A stretch of 64,000 nucleotides of DNA from Acidobacteriota bacterium. GTDB lineage: Bacteria; Acidobacteriota; Thermoanaerobaculia; Multivoradales; JBCCEF01. The stretch spans positions 109,343 to 173,342 of the forward strand of contig JBCCEF010000010.1 of assembly GCA_039030395.1 (NCBI GenBank), given 5' to 3'. The stretch's first letter is position 1, and each line of letters starts with the position of its first letter. A program made the position numbers and the translations under genes. Shown in pieces: positions 47,070 to 57,186 of this stretch. The notes under the pieces are model-generated. The model saw only the letters and a list, made by a program, of their open reading frames with translations. It was not told the DNA's origin and ran no database searches.

Positions 47070-48340
47070 GTCAGATCCCGCGCACCGTCAAGGGCACCCG
47101 CGACCTCCTGCCGCCAGAAACGGCCCTGTGGTCCGCCGTCGAGGAGATCGCCCGCCGGGTGTTCACGGCCTACGGCTTCGGCGAGATCCGCACTCCGATT
47201 CTCGAGTCCACGGAGCTTTTCGTGCGCGGCGTTGGCGAGTCGACGGACATCGTCGGCAAGGAGATGTTCACCTTCGAGGACAAGAAGGGCCGCTCGGTGA
47301 CCCTGCGGCCGGAGAACACCGCCGCCGTCGCCCGCGCCTTTATCGAACACGGTATGGCCTCCTGGCCGTCGCCGGTGCGGCTGTTCTACCTCGGTCCGCA
47401 GTTTCGCTACGAGCGGCCGCAAAAGGGCCGCTATCGGCAGTTCCATCAGCTCGGTGCAGAGACCCTGGGGGACGACGGCCCGCTGTCCGACGCGGAAATC
47501 CTCCTGCTGCTCCTGCGCTTCTTCTCGCAGCTCGGTTTCCGGGATCTGGAGGTGCGCCTCAACACCGTCGGCGATGCGGCCTCGCGACAGGCCTACGGCG
47601 AGGCTCTACGGAGCTACTTCGGGCCCCACCGGGAGCGCCTCGGGGCCGACAGCCGTCGACGCCTGGGGGAGAACCCGCTGCGCATTCTCGACACCAAGGT
47701 GCCGCAGGAGCGGGAGCTGGTGGCCGGTGCGCCGCCGCTGGCGGGTTTTTTGACGGCTGAGTCCCGTCAGCACTTTTCTGACCTCTGCGGCCTACTCGAT
47801 CGCTTCGGCGCCGCCTATCAAGTGGACGATCGGTTGGTGCGCGGCCTCGACTACTACACCCGCACGGTGTTCGAGATCGTCTCCGGCGACCTCGGCGCCC
47901 AGAACGCGGTGTGCGGCGGCGGGCGCTACGACCGCTTGATCTCCGACCTTGGTGGTCCCGAGGTGCCGGGCATCGGCTTCGCCGTCGGTCTCGATCGGTT
48001 GATCGATATCTTGCCGGAGGACTTCAGGCGTTCCGCCACCGCCTCGCCGCCGGTCTATGTACTGCCGATCGGCGGGGTGGAGCCGGACGAAGCCCTGGTG
48101 GTGGCCGAGGGCCTGCGCGCGGCCGGGGTCGAGGCCGTTCCGGAGCTCGCTGCGCGGTCGATGAAGAGCGCCCTCAAACGGGCCGCCCGGGCCGGCGCCC
48201 GCTATGTGGTGCTGCTCGGCGAACAGGAACTGGGGAGCGGCCGTCTGACGATCAAGGATCTGGAGACCCGAGAGCAGTTCCGGGACACCGCCGAGGGCCT
48301 CGCCGAGCGCCTGACCCTGCCGGAAGATTCGGCCTCGTGA
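47066..48340 (+). CDS. hisS: Histidyl-tRNA synthetase
   Basis: Class II synthetase, 424 residues. PRTVKGTRDLLPPE, motif 2 LFYLGPQFRYERPQKGRYRQFHQLG, HisA motif RGLDYYTRTVFEI, GGGRYDRLISDLGG and motif 3 GIGFAVGLDRLI; anticodon-binding domain from about residue 325. Its stop overlaps the aroB GTG start. Confidence 0.96.
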   Translation: MSQIPRTVKGTRDLLPPETALWSAVEEIARRVFTAYGFGEIRTPILESTELFVRGVGESTDIVGKEMFTFEDKKGRSVTLRPENTAAVARAFIEHGMASWPSPVRLFYLGPQFRYERPQKGRYRQFHQLGAETLGDDGPLSDAEILLLLLRFFSQLGFRDLEVRLNTVGDAASRQAYGEALRSYFGPHRERLGADSRRRLGENPLRILDTKVPQERELVAGAPPLAGFLTAESRQHFSDLCGLLDRFGAAYQVDDRLVRGLDYYTRTVFEIVSGDLGAQNAVCGGGRYDRLISDLGGPEVPGIGFAVGLDRLIDILPEDFRRSATASPPVYVLPIGGVEPDEALVVAEGLRAAGVEAVPELAARSMKSALKRAARAGARYVVLLGEQELGSGRLTIKDLETREQFRDTAEGLAERLTLPEDSAS

Positions 48341-49446
48341 TCGCGCCGCGGCGCCTGAAGCTGCGCCATCCCGGCGGCACGACCCGGCTGGTGGTCGGCG
48401 CCGGAGAGCTGGAGCGCGGCGCCGACCATCTGGCCGAGTGGCTGGAGGGACGCACGGTGTTCGTGATCACCTCGCCGCGGGTGCGCGGACTCCACGGCGG
48501 CCGGCTGCGCTGGCTCGACCGCCGGGTCGCGCGGCGCATCGACCTGGAGGTTCCCGAGGGAGAAGCGGCCAAGGCCGTCTCCGTGGCCGACGGACTGTGG
48601 AACCGCATGCTCGAAGCCGGCGGCAAGCGCGACAGCCGGCTGATCGCCTTCGGCGGCGGTTCCGTCGGAGACCTCGGAGGGTTCCTGGCGGGCACTTTCC
48701 TGCGCGGCATCGAGTTCGTGCAGTTTCCGACCACCCTGCTGGCGCAGGTCGATGCGTCGATCGGCGGCAAGACCGGGATCGACCTCGCCGGCGGCAAGAA
48801 CACCGTGGGGTTGTTCCATCATCCGGCGGCGGTGGTCAGCGACACGGCGGTGTTGTCGACCCTGCCGCCGGCGGAGCTCCGCTCCGGCCTGGTCGAAGTG
48901 GTGAAGATGGCCTACCTGCTCGATCCACCCCTGCTCCAGCAGGTGGAGGAGGGGCTACCGGAACTGCTGACGGGCCGTCCGGAGCGCTTGGTGGAGGTGG
49001 TGGCCGGTGCCGCCGCCGCCAAGATCCAGGTGGTGGAGCGGGATCCCGCCGAGGGCGGGTTGCGGCGCCTGCTCAACTTCGGCCACACCCTCGGCCATGC
49101 CCTCGAAGGCGCCCTTGGCTACCGTGGCCTGCGCCACGGCGAGGCGGTGGCCTACGGCATGCTCTTCGCCCTTCGCCTGGCCCGCCATCGGGGGCTGCCG
49201 GAGGAGGATGCGGCCAGGCTGCGCTCGCTGCTCGCGACCTTCGATCTACCGGATTTGCCGTCCGGAGGACGCCTGGTGACGTCGGATCTGATGCGCCGGA
49301 TGGGGCGCGACAAGAAGGCCGTCGAAGGCGGCCTGGTGTGGGTGCTGCCGCGGCGCATCGGTCGCGGCGAGGCGGTGGCGGATCTGCCGAGTGCCCTGGT
49401 CGAAAGTGAGTTGGAAAACTTTCTCGCCAGTCCCCTTTCGGGCTAG
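48337..49446 (+). CDS. aroB: 3-dehydroquinate synthase
   Basis: Second step of the shikimate pathway, NAD- and zinc-dependent. GGGSVGDLGGFLAGTFLRGI, FPTTLLAQVDASIGGKTGIDLAGGKNTVG, LRSGLVEVVKMAYL and LLNFGHTLGHALEG with RHGEAVAYGM hold the zinc His and Glu residues. 369 residues. GTG 48337 within the GTGA overlap with hisS is the start. Confidence 0.95.
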   Translation: MIAPRRLKLRHPGGTTRLVVGAGELERGADHLAEWLEGRTVFVITSPRVRGLHGGRLRWLDRRVARRIDLEVPEGEAAKAVSVADGLWNRMLEAGGKRDSRLIAFGGGSVGDLGGFLAGTFLRGIEFVQFPTTLLAQVDASIGGKTGIDLAGGKNTVGLFHHPAAVVSDTAVLSTLPPAELRSGLVEVVKMAYLLDPPLLQQVEEGLPELLTGRPERLVEVVAGAAAAKIQVVERDPAEGGLRRLLNFGHTLGHALEGALGYRGLRHGEAVAYGMLFALRLARHRGLPEEDAARLRSLLATFDLPDLPSGGRLVTSDLMRRMGRDKKAVEGGLVWVLPRRIGRGEAVADLPSALVESELENFLASPLSG

Positions 49447-49455
49447 AAACCTTTC

Positions 49456-49475
49456 CTTCGCAGAGATTTGCGAAG
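49456..49475 (+). terminator. Hairpin after aroB
   Basis: CTTCGCA (49456-49462) pairs with TGCGAAG (49469-49475) around a 6-base loop, 10 bases after the aroB stop. No U-tract follows, so it is a weak candidate. The 130 bases from here to the HD-GYP gene show nothing else. Confidence 0.35.
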
Positions 49476-49605
49476 ACCCGGAGGGCTCGGTGGGCGCCCC
49501 GAGGGCAGCCGCCGATGCGGTATCATTAGGGATCATGAAGGGATCCGTCTTGACGGCGATGGTGGTGGGGTTCAGGGGTAGCACGCGGTGTGACTTCCGG
49601 GGGCG

Positions 49606-51474
49606 ATGTTGAGCGAATCTTCGGATCCCGCGCCACAGGTGCCGCCGAAGGCCCGACGCCTCAAACTGGGGCAGGTTCTGTTCCTGGCGCTACTGCTCTC
49701 CGGCAGCATCCCCCTCCTCCTCAACAGCGCCTGGCTGATCCGGCAGAACCGCAGCGTTCTCGAATCGCAAGAGCGGGTGGCCGTGGCCTCCTCCGGACGA
49801 CTGCTGTCGCAACGTGTGGATTCCTCCCTGAGCGGCCTCCGCCAGCAACTGACCCAGCTCGGTGCCGGCTTGCTGGCGGCGGAGCGCCAGGGGACCGACG
49901 AGACCCTGCGACAGGGTTGGGTGCGGGCCTACCTGCGCGGCTTGACGGATCGGCGGCCGGAGATCCTCGCCCTGCGGGTGCTCGACGAGCAGGGCGGCGG
50001 ACCGAGCTTCGCCAGTGGCGATCTGCCGCTGGGAGTGGAAGACGCCTTCCGCGCTACCTTCCGCCGGGTACGTAGCCGCTCCGAGGTGGTCTACGAGCTG
50101 GTGCGCCTGCCCGGCGAGGACGTTCCGGCGGCGGTCCTCGGCGTGCCGATTCTGCGCGACGCGGCCGAGCCGGCGCTGGTGGTCGAAGCGTTGATCCGCC
50201 TGGACGCGCTGCGGGAGGTCTACGGATCCGACGAACTCGACGACTTGAGCGCCGACCGGCCGGCGGGCTCGAGCGTTTTTCTGATCGGCTCCGCCGGTGA
50301 CATCCTGTGGTCCCGCGGCGCCACGCCGGCGATGGAAGAGGCCCTTGCTCGCTCCCAGCCGGTGGCGGACTTTCGCGACGTGCCGATGGCCTTGTCTTCA
50401 GAGTACTCGGCGGAGATCGATGGCGCAGGGCAGGATCTCCTGGTGCGGATGAGCCCGATCGAAGAAGCCGGCTGGGCGCTGGTGACCCAGCGCCCGCTGG
50501 GCCGGGCTTTCGATTCGGTGGATCGCATGATCCTGCGCACCGCCCTCTCGTCCCTGGTGCTGATCCTGCTGGCGATCTTCTTCGGCTGGCGCTTCTCGCG
50601 CCGCTTCGGCCCGCCCATCGAGCGGATGGCGGCGGCGACGGCGGAGATTGCCGACGGCCGCTTCGACGAACGCATCGCGGTCGACGGACTGTCCTTCGAG
50701 TTTGAGGATCTCGGGCGCAATTTCAATCGCATGGCCCAGGGGATGGAAGTCTACGTCGGCCAGCTACGGCGGGCGGCGAAAGTCCATCGCGATCTCTTCA
50801 TCGGCACCGTAAAGGCCCTCACGGCGGCGATCGACGCCAAGGATCCCTACACCCGGGGCCACTCCGAACGGGTCGCCCAGGTGAGCCGCATCATCGCCCG
50901 CCACCTCGGCATGTCCGACGAGCGGCGCCATGCGGTATGGATCGGCGCCCTGGTCCACGACGTGGGGAAGATCGGCATCGACGACTCCATCCTGACCAAG
51001 GGCGGCGTGTTGACGGAAGACGAGTTCGAAGTGATGAAGCGCCATCCGGTGATCGGAGCGGAGATCATGGCGCCGATCGAGCAGCTGCGCGATGCGGTGC
51101 CCACCATCCGCTGGCACCACGAAGCGTGGAACGGCTCCGGCTATCCGGACGGTCTGCGGGGCGAAGAGATTCCGCTGGAGGCGCGTATCGTGTGCGTCGC
51201 CGACACCTTCGACGCCATCACCACCAACCGGCCCTACCAGCAGGCCTACACCCTCGAGTTCGCGATGGAAACGATCACCCGGCTGGCCGGTTCGCGCTTC
51301 GACGCCAAGGTGGTAACGGCGTTCTTGAAGGCCCACAAACTGGGTGAGATCCCGCGCCCCGGCGGGACCTGGGATCGGCCCGACTCGGGAGCCTTTGCGC
51401 CGGTGAGGGCGCCGGAGATCTGGACGCCTCAGGACATCGACGACGCGGACGAGACCATCGCGACGATTAGCTAA
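49606..51474 (+). CDS. HD-GYP cyclic-di-GMP phosphodiesterase with extracellular sensor and HAMP
   Basis: 622 residues. Membrane helix at about 22-42 (VLFLALLLSGSIPLLLNSAWLI), a large periplasmic sensor (about 45-305), a second helix (LSSLVLILLAIFFGWRF), a HAMP segment, then the HD-GYP domain from about 400. Motifs: RGHSERVAQVS, VHDVGKIGI, HPVIGAEI and HHEAWNGSGYP, the GYP signature intact. ADTFDAITTNRPY completes it. It should degrade c-di-GMP in response to a periplasmic signal. The stop TAA lies inside repeat A3. Confidence 0.92.
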   Translation: MLSESSDPAPQVPPKARRLKLGQVLFLALLLSGSIPLLLNSAWLIRQNRSVLESQERVAVASSGRLLSQRVDSSLSGLRQQLTQLGAGLLAAERQGTDETLRQGWVRAYLRGLTDRRPEILALRVLDEQGGGPSFASGDLPLGVEDAFRATFRRVRSRSEVVYELVRLPGEDVPAAVLGVPILRDAAEPALVVEALIRLDALREVYGSDELDDLSADRPAGSSVFLIGSAGDILWSRGATPAMEEALARSQPVADFRDVPMALSSEYSAEIDGAGQDLLVRMSPIEEAGWALVTQRPLGRAFDSVDRMILRTALSSLVLILLAIFFGWRFSRRFGPPIERMAAATAEIADGRFDERIAVDGLSFEFEDLGRNFNRMAQGMEVYVGQLRRAAKVHRDLFIGTVKALTAAIDAKDPYTRGHSERVAQVSRIIARHLGMSDERRHAVWIGALVHDVGKIGIDDSILTKGGVLTEDEFEVMKRHPVIGAEIMAPIEQLRDAVPTIRWHHEAWNGSGYPDGLRGEEIPLEARIVCVADTFDAITTNRPYQQAYTLEFAMETITRLAGSRFDAKVVTAFLKAHKLGEIPRPGGTWDRPDSGAFAPVRAPEIWTPQDIDDADETIATIS

Positions 51475-51656
51475 AGTTCCATCTCACCGACCTTCTGCTA
51501 CGAGGACGTATGCACCCACATCTGCTGTGTTTTTCGGCCCCTCCGCTCCTCAACGGACTGCAGGGACGCTTGCGTCGCTTCGCAACTCGAAATCCTTGCA
51601 TCTGCAGGCGCCTACGCCCTCTCGCGACGAAGTCGGTGAGAAGGAAGGACTGAGCT
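51469..51656 (+). repeat. Dispersed repeat family A, divergent copy 3
   Basis: 188 bp, diverged from copies 1 and 2 but with the same plan: imperfect inverted ends (AGCTAAAG...CTCACCGAC and GTCGGTGAG...GAGCT), CTACGAGGACGTATGC, ATCTGCTG, CTCCTCAACG and CCTTGCATCT in the same order. The HD-GYP stop TAA (51472-51474) is inside the left end. Confidence 0.7.
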
Positions 51657-51661
51657 GACCC

Positions 51662-52033
51662 ATGCCCTTCGAGTACACCATGGCCAACCTGTTGGCGAAC
51701 GTGGATAGCGCCGTCGGCGTGCTGTTTCTGGACGAGAGCGGCGAGACGGTGGATCTCGCCTGCGCCGAGTACTCGCCCTACGACATGAAAATCGTCGCCG
51801 CCTATCTCGGCATCTACCTGCGGCAGCTTCGGCAGACCCTCACCGGCGCCGAGATCGGCGATTTGAGAATCCTCCACATCGCTCGCGGCGGTCTGCACAT
51901 CCACGCCTGCCTGCTGCCGGACGACTATGCCCTGGCGTTGATCCAGAAACCGCCGGTGCTGGTGGCGCCGGCGCGGCGGGCCCTGGCCGTGGCCGCCGAA
52001 GAAGTGCGCCGCGAAGTCTTCGTCGAGCGCTAG
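51662..52033 (+). CDS. Roadblock/LC7-like domain protein
   Basis: 123 residues with the mixed alpha/beta roadblock pattern: N-terminal helix (MANLLANVDSAVGVLFLDESGETVDLA), a second helix (YDMKIVAAYLGIYLRQLRQTL) and a C-terminal helix (ARRALAVAAEEVRREVF). Family members partner with small Mgl-type GTPases or scaffolds; none is adjacent. Starts 6 bases after repeat A3. Confidence 0.7.
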   Translation: MPFEYTMANLLANVDSAVGVLFLDESGETVDLACAEYSPYDMKIVAAYLGIYLRQLRQTLTGAEIGDLRILHIARGGLHIHACLLPDDYALALIQKPPVLVAPARRALAVAAEEVRREVFVER

Positions 52034-52043
52034 CGGTCCGTCA

Positions 52044-52670
52044 ATGACCTTCGTCGGCGTTCTGCTGTTCCTGTTCATCCCGCTGGTGCTATACCTGTTC
52101 GTGGCCCATCCGGAGCCGCTGGGTGGCAGCCTCGCCGCCGGTGTCTTGCTGATGATCGGCCACCGCTTCCTGGCGCGGCCCTACATGGCCCGGGTGCGGC
52201 CGCACCAATGCCTGTGGTGCAACCGCCTTGACGAGGGAAACGCCAGGGAGGGCGGCGCCGAGCCCGAGGCTCTGCCGATCGCCGCCGGCGGCAACCCCTT
52301 CCGGGCGGTTTTCTGCGCCGGCCACCGGCGGCCGGCGGAGCGCTTCCTGCGCTGGGTCGAGCGCTTCCGCTGGCCGCTGCGGCTGGGCATCTTTCTGCCG
52401 CTGCTGTTCTTGCTCGGCAGCTTGCTCTTCGCCGCCCTCGGTTACCCGGCGCCGGTCGAGCGGGCGACGGCGGTGTTCCGCCTGGTGGTGGGGCTGACAG
52501 TGCAGTTCGCGGCCTTGGGAGCCTGGTGGGGCGAGGAGGGGGAGGGGGTCGTCACGGTGCCGTTCCCGGCCCACAACTTCTACTTGCTCGGCATCCGTAT
52601 TCTGCTGTGGATCTTCCGCTTGGTCGGTGTCTGGTGGATCGTCGCCGGAGCGAGAGCGCTTTTCCGTTGA
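52044..52670 (+). CDS. Membrane protein with CxxC/CxxH site
   Basis: 208 residues, not recognised. Hydrophobic segments at about 5-40, 110-135, 140-160 and 180-205. The first loop has CLWCNR near residue 57 and FCAGHRR near 90, a possible zinc or redox site (Cys-x-x-Cys with Cys-x-x-His). Ten bases follow the roadblock stop, so the two genes are probably co-transcribed. Confidence 0.7.
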   Translation: MTFVGVLLFLFIPLVLYLFVAHPEPLGGSLAAGVLLMIGHRFLARPYMARVRPHQCLWCNRLDEGNAREGGAEPEALPIAAGGNPFRAVFCAGHRRPAERFLRWVERFRWPLRLGIFLPLLFLLGSLLFAALGYPAPVERATAVFRLVVGLTVQFAALGAWWGEEGEGVVTVPFPAHNFYLLGIRILLWIFRLVGVWWIVAGARALFR

Positions 52671-52718
52671 CGGTGTCGATCGACGCCGATGGCTCCTTTG
52701 AGCTATCCTCCGGGCACC

Positions 52719-54278
<1,560 letters not shown>

Positions 54279-54307
54279 GGCACAGGGACGATTGGGCTGA
54301 GGCGTTT

Positions 54308-54345
54308 CGAGGCGAACCCGCCGGTGGGTTCGCCTCGATTCTTTT
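54308..54345 (+). terminator. Rho-independent terminator after abgT
   Basis: CGAGGCGAACCC (54308-54319) pairs perfectly with GGGTTCGCCTCG (54326-54337), 6-base loop, followed by ATTCTTTT. The best intrinsic terminator in the window, 30 bases after the abgT stop. Confidence 0.88.
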
Positions 54346-54387
54346 GGGGGATGGCCTAGGCTGGCCGGCTAGGAGTTGGCGATCTTC

Positions 54388-55131
54388 TCAGCTCGCCGCC
54401 GCGGCGCGCGGCTGGTCCCGGCGTCCGAAAAACGCCGCCACCATCGCCGCACCCATCAGGTTGCCCCACATCACCGGGAAGAGGCTGGGAATCCACTGCG
54501 CCGAGTGGATGCTGCCCTCCATCAGCAGGGTCATCGGCAGCACCAGCAGGTCCACCGCCACCAGCGAAAAGCCCAGCAACACCATCGGCAGGATCGCCAG
54601 CAGAAAACCGCCGAGGCGGTCGATCAGGCGTTCGCCCGCTCGCCAGTTCTCGAGACCGATCGCCATCAGGGCGCCGCACAGAGTGGCGCGCAGCAGGAGA
54701 CTTTCGAAGGGCGGATCGCTACGCGCCTCGGCGAGGGTGGCGAGGGTGGCCTCCAGGCCGCCTCCGGCAAAGGCCATGCGAAGCAGCAAACCGGCCGGAA
54801 CCGCCACCAGTAAGGCGCCGCAGGCGTTGCCGAGGAGATCGCCCAGGCCGTCGATCAGCTCGGTGGGCCGGTCGTCTTCATTGCACGACCGGCCGAACAG
54901 GCGACCGCCGGCCGCCAGAACGGGCGCCAGGACGAGGCCGAAGGCGAGGGCCGACGCCAGCCGCAGGGCACCCGCCGGCAGCAGGCCGGCGCCCCAGCCC
55001 TGGATCGCGCAGGCTAAAAGCGTCGCTCCGCCGAGGGCCGCTCCGCCGAGCAGGGCGGCTGCCCACCGGTCGGTGGTCTGCTCCATCGGTGTGCGAGTCG
55101 AAACGAAGCGATCTACAAGCGGCTGAGACAT
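54388..55131 (-). CDS. Formate/nitrite transporter (FNT)-like membrane protein
   Basis: 247 residues, about six hydrophobic segments. LASALAFGLVLAPVLAAGGRLFG, DLLGNACGALLVAV, the LLRATLCGALMAIGLENW block and FPVMWGNLMGAAMVAAFFG align by pattern with FocA/NirC. The pore His of FNT channels (in a GFEHS-like block) appears replaced in GFSLVAVDLLVLP, so it may not conduct formate or nitrite. ATG 55131 starts MSQPLVDRF. Converges on abgT. Confidence 0.65.
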   Translation of the reverse strand: MSQPLVDRFVSTRTPMEQTTDRWAAALLGGAALGGATLLACAIQGWGAGLLPAGALRLASALAFGLVLAPVLAAGGRLFGRSCNEDDRPTELIDGLGDLLGNACGALLVAVPAGLLLRMAFAGGGLEATLATLAEARSDPPFESLLLRATLCGALMAIGLENWRAGERLIDRLGGFLLAILPMVLLGFSLVAVDLLVLPMTLLMEGSIHSAQWIPSLFPVMWGNLMGAAMVAAFFGRRDQPRAAAAS

Positions 55132-55405
55132 CAGGCTCTCCCTCCAAAAGATCACGAGCAAGAACCAGGAAGTGTTCAAGGACCCCGCCTCCGGTTGATG
55201 CAGGGGATCCAGAGCTCCGGTATGTACCTGGTCCGCTGGGAGTATCTCATGATCTGGGAAGAAATGCACGGACCCGCTTAGCAAAGCGCGAAAGATAGGA
55301 AATATCGACCAATTTCGATTCTTGATCGTGGTATATTTGTAATTGTTGCAATCATCGATGTGTGCGCGTCGTCCCGCCCAAGGCGGCGGCGAACCGAAGG
55401 GCTGT
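55132..55405 (-). other. AT-rich intergenic region
   Basis: 274 bases between the end of hemD and the start of the FNT-like gene. The stretch 55280-55360 is clearly AT-rich against its surroundings and presumably holds the FNT-like gene's promoter, but I could not fit a convincing -35/-10 pair. No ORF of interest. Confidence 0.4.
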
Positions 55406-56170
55406 TTAGCGGTGGGCGGCGACGACGGCGGCGACCAGGCCGGCGGCGCTGGGCTCCACCGCCTGTGCCGCCGGATCCAGGCCGAGGTCGCGGAGAGCGG
55501 CGCTGGTCCGCGGACCGATGGACGCCGCCCGCAGGGTGGAGCGACCCTCATGCCAGCGCTCGCCGAGCACCCGCCGTAGGTGGCGCGCCAGGCGCGGGCT
55601 GGTGACGGTGACCCAACCCCATGGTGGTGAGGCGAAGAGGCGCGCCGCCTGGGCACCGGCATCGGCGGGCATTGTCTTGCGATAGGCCACCACCGGCAAG
55701 ACCTCTGCACCGGCCCGCTGCAGGCCGTCGACCATCGTCGGGCGAGCATCCTCCGCCAGGGGCACCAGGACCCGTTTCCCGGCGACCCGCGGGGCCAGCG
55801 CCCGGACGAGTCCTTCGGCGTGGGACCGATCCGTTGCCGGTCGGCAGTCAACGCCGATTCCGGCCGCCTCCAGAGCTTCTTCGGTGGCCGGCCCAACGGC
55901 GGCGCAGAGGGCTGAGCGCGGGACCTCCGGAGACAGCAGGGGAAGGAACGCCCGCACCGCGTTGGCGGAGGTGAACACCCACCAGTCGAAGGGAGCCCGC
56001 CGGGCTAGGTCGGCGGCCGCTGCGAGTTCTGCCGGGTTTGCCGGCGGCAGGATTTCCAGCAGGGGCAAGGCTGCGACTTCGGCGCCGGCCCGCCGGAAGG
56101 CCGCGACCCATTCAGCGGACTGCGAAGCGGCCCGGGTGACGACGACGCGAACGCCGGCGAGAGGCTTCAC
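55406..56170 (-). CDS. hemD: Uroporphyrinogen-III synthase
   Basis: Cyclises hydroxymethylbilane with ring D inversion. 254 residues, two alternating alpha/beta domains: VRVVVTRAASQSAEWVAAFRRAGAEVAALPLLEI, FDWWVFTSANAVRAF, and in the second half KRVLVPLAEDARPTMVDGLQRAGAEV and WVTVTSPRLARHLRRVL. GTG 56170 overlaps the hemC stop (GTGA). Last gene of the heme operon. Confidence 0.9.
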   Translation of the reverse strand: MKPLAGVRVVVTRAASQSAEWVAAFRRAGAEVAALPLLEILPPANPAELAAAADLARRAPFDWWVFTSANAVRAFLPLLSPEVPRSALCAAVGPATEEALEAAGIGVDCRPATDRSHAEGLVRALAPRVAGKRVLVPLAEDARPTMVDGLQRAGAEVLPVVAYRKTMPADAGAQAARLFASPPWGWVTVTSPRLARHLRRVLGERWHEGRSTLRAASIGPRTSAALRDLGLDPAAQAVEPSAAGLVAAVVAAHR

Positions 56171-57120
56171 GAAGGTTGCAGGGGGGCTCGGCCGAGGGCG
56201 CGCAACACGTCTTCCGCGCCGTCTTTCCGCAGGGCGGCGACACAGGCGTCGGCCAGGGTGGCGAGGTCGAGCGATGCGGGATCGACCGCGGCGGTCGAAG
56301 CGCCGCCTCGCGCCTCGCGCCGGCCGTCCGGGGTGGTCAAGCGGGCGTCGAGGCGGAAAGTGCTCTCCTCGCGGCGAGCCCAGGCCGACAGCGGCAGGGT
56401 GCAGTCGCCGCCGAAGGCCGCCACCACGGCCCGCTCGGCGGCGGCGGCGAGGGCCGTTTCTGGATCGTTCAGGCGTCGGCAAAGGTCTTCCGCCGGGGAG
56501 CCGGCGCGCACCTCGATGGCGAGGGTGCCCTGGCCCGGCGCCGGTTGCACCACTGCCGGAGGGAGGGGGTGGGCAGGGATTCCGCCAACGCCTAGCCGGG
56601 CAAGGCCGGCGGCGGCGAGAATGACTCCAGCCGCTTTCTGGCTGCGCCACTTTTCGAGCCGCGTGTCGACATTTCCCCGCACCGGTTCGACCACCAGATC
56701 GGGCCGATGGCGGAGGATCTGGGCGCGCCGGCGCAGCGAACCGGTGAGCAAGACCGATCCCGCCGGCAGGCCGGCGAGATCATCCGCCAGGTCGCTCACC
56801 AGTACATCCCGTGCATCCGCCCGTGGCGGAAACGCGGCGATCGCCAGGCCCTGCGGCAGGGTGACCGGTAGATCCTTGAGGCTGTGGACGGCGAGGTCCA
56901 GCCGGTCGGCGAGGAGGTCCGCCTCCAGCTCTTCGGTGAACCATCCCTTGCCGCCGACTTCGGCGAGGTCGCCGGGCCAGCGATCGCCGCGCGTGACGAT
57001 CGGCACCAGCTCGACGTTCAAGCCCGCGATGCGCCCTTCCAACGCCCTCGCCACTAGACCCGACTGGGCCAGAGCGAGAGCGCTTTGGCGGGTACCCAAA
57101 CGAAGTTGGCGTGGCGGCAT
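56167..57120 (-). CDS. hemC: Porphobilinogen deaminase
   Basis: Polymerises four porphobilinogens to hydroxymethylbilane. LRLGTRQSALALAQSGLVARAL at the N-terminus, VTRGDRWPGDLAEVGGKGWFTEELEADLL, LDLAVHSLKDLPV, GTGSLRRRAQ-like GSLRRRAQIL and VRGNVDTRLEKW. The cofactor Cys is in AFGGDCTLPL. 317 residues. hemD follows with overlap; hemA is 66 bases upstream. Confidence 0.94.
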   Translation of the reverse strand: MPPRQLRLGTRQSALALAQSGLVARALEGRIAGLNVELVPIVTRGDRWPGDLAEVGGKGWFTEELEADLLADRLDLAVHSLKDLPVTLPQGLAIAAFPPRADARDVLVSDLADDLAGLPAGSVLLTGSLRRRAQILRHRPDLVVEPVRGNVDTRLEKWRSQKAAGVILAAAGLARLGVGGIPAHPLPPAVVQPAPGQGTLAIEVRAGSPAEDLCRRLNDPETALAAAAERAVVAAFGGDCTLPLSAWARREESTFRLDARLTTPDGRREARGGASTAAVDPASLDLATLADACVAALRKDGAEDVLRALGRAPLQPS

Positions 57121-57186
57121 TCAGACGTTGTCCTTGAGATTAGGCAAGGCGAGAGAGCGCAGATGCAGGCACATACGCTCTCGCAG

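Noticed and set aside
49536-49613. A 25-codon ORF (MKGSVLTAMVV...) between aroB and the HD-GYP gene.
   Set aside because: No Shine-Dalgarno of note, overlaps the HD-GYP start region, and no recognisable pattern; more likely leader sequence.
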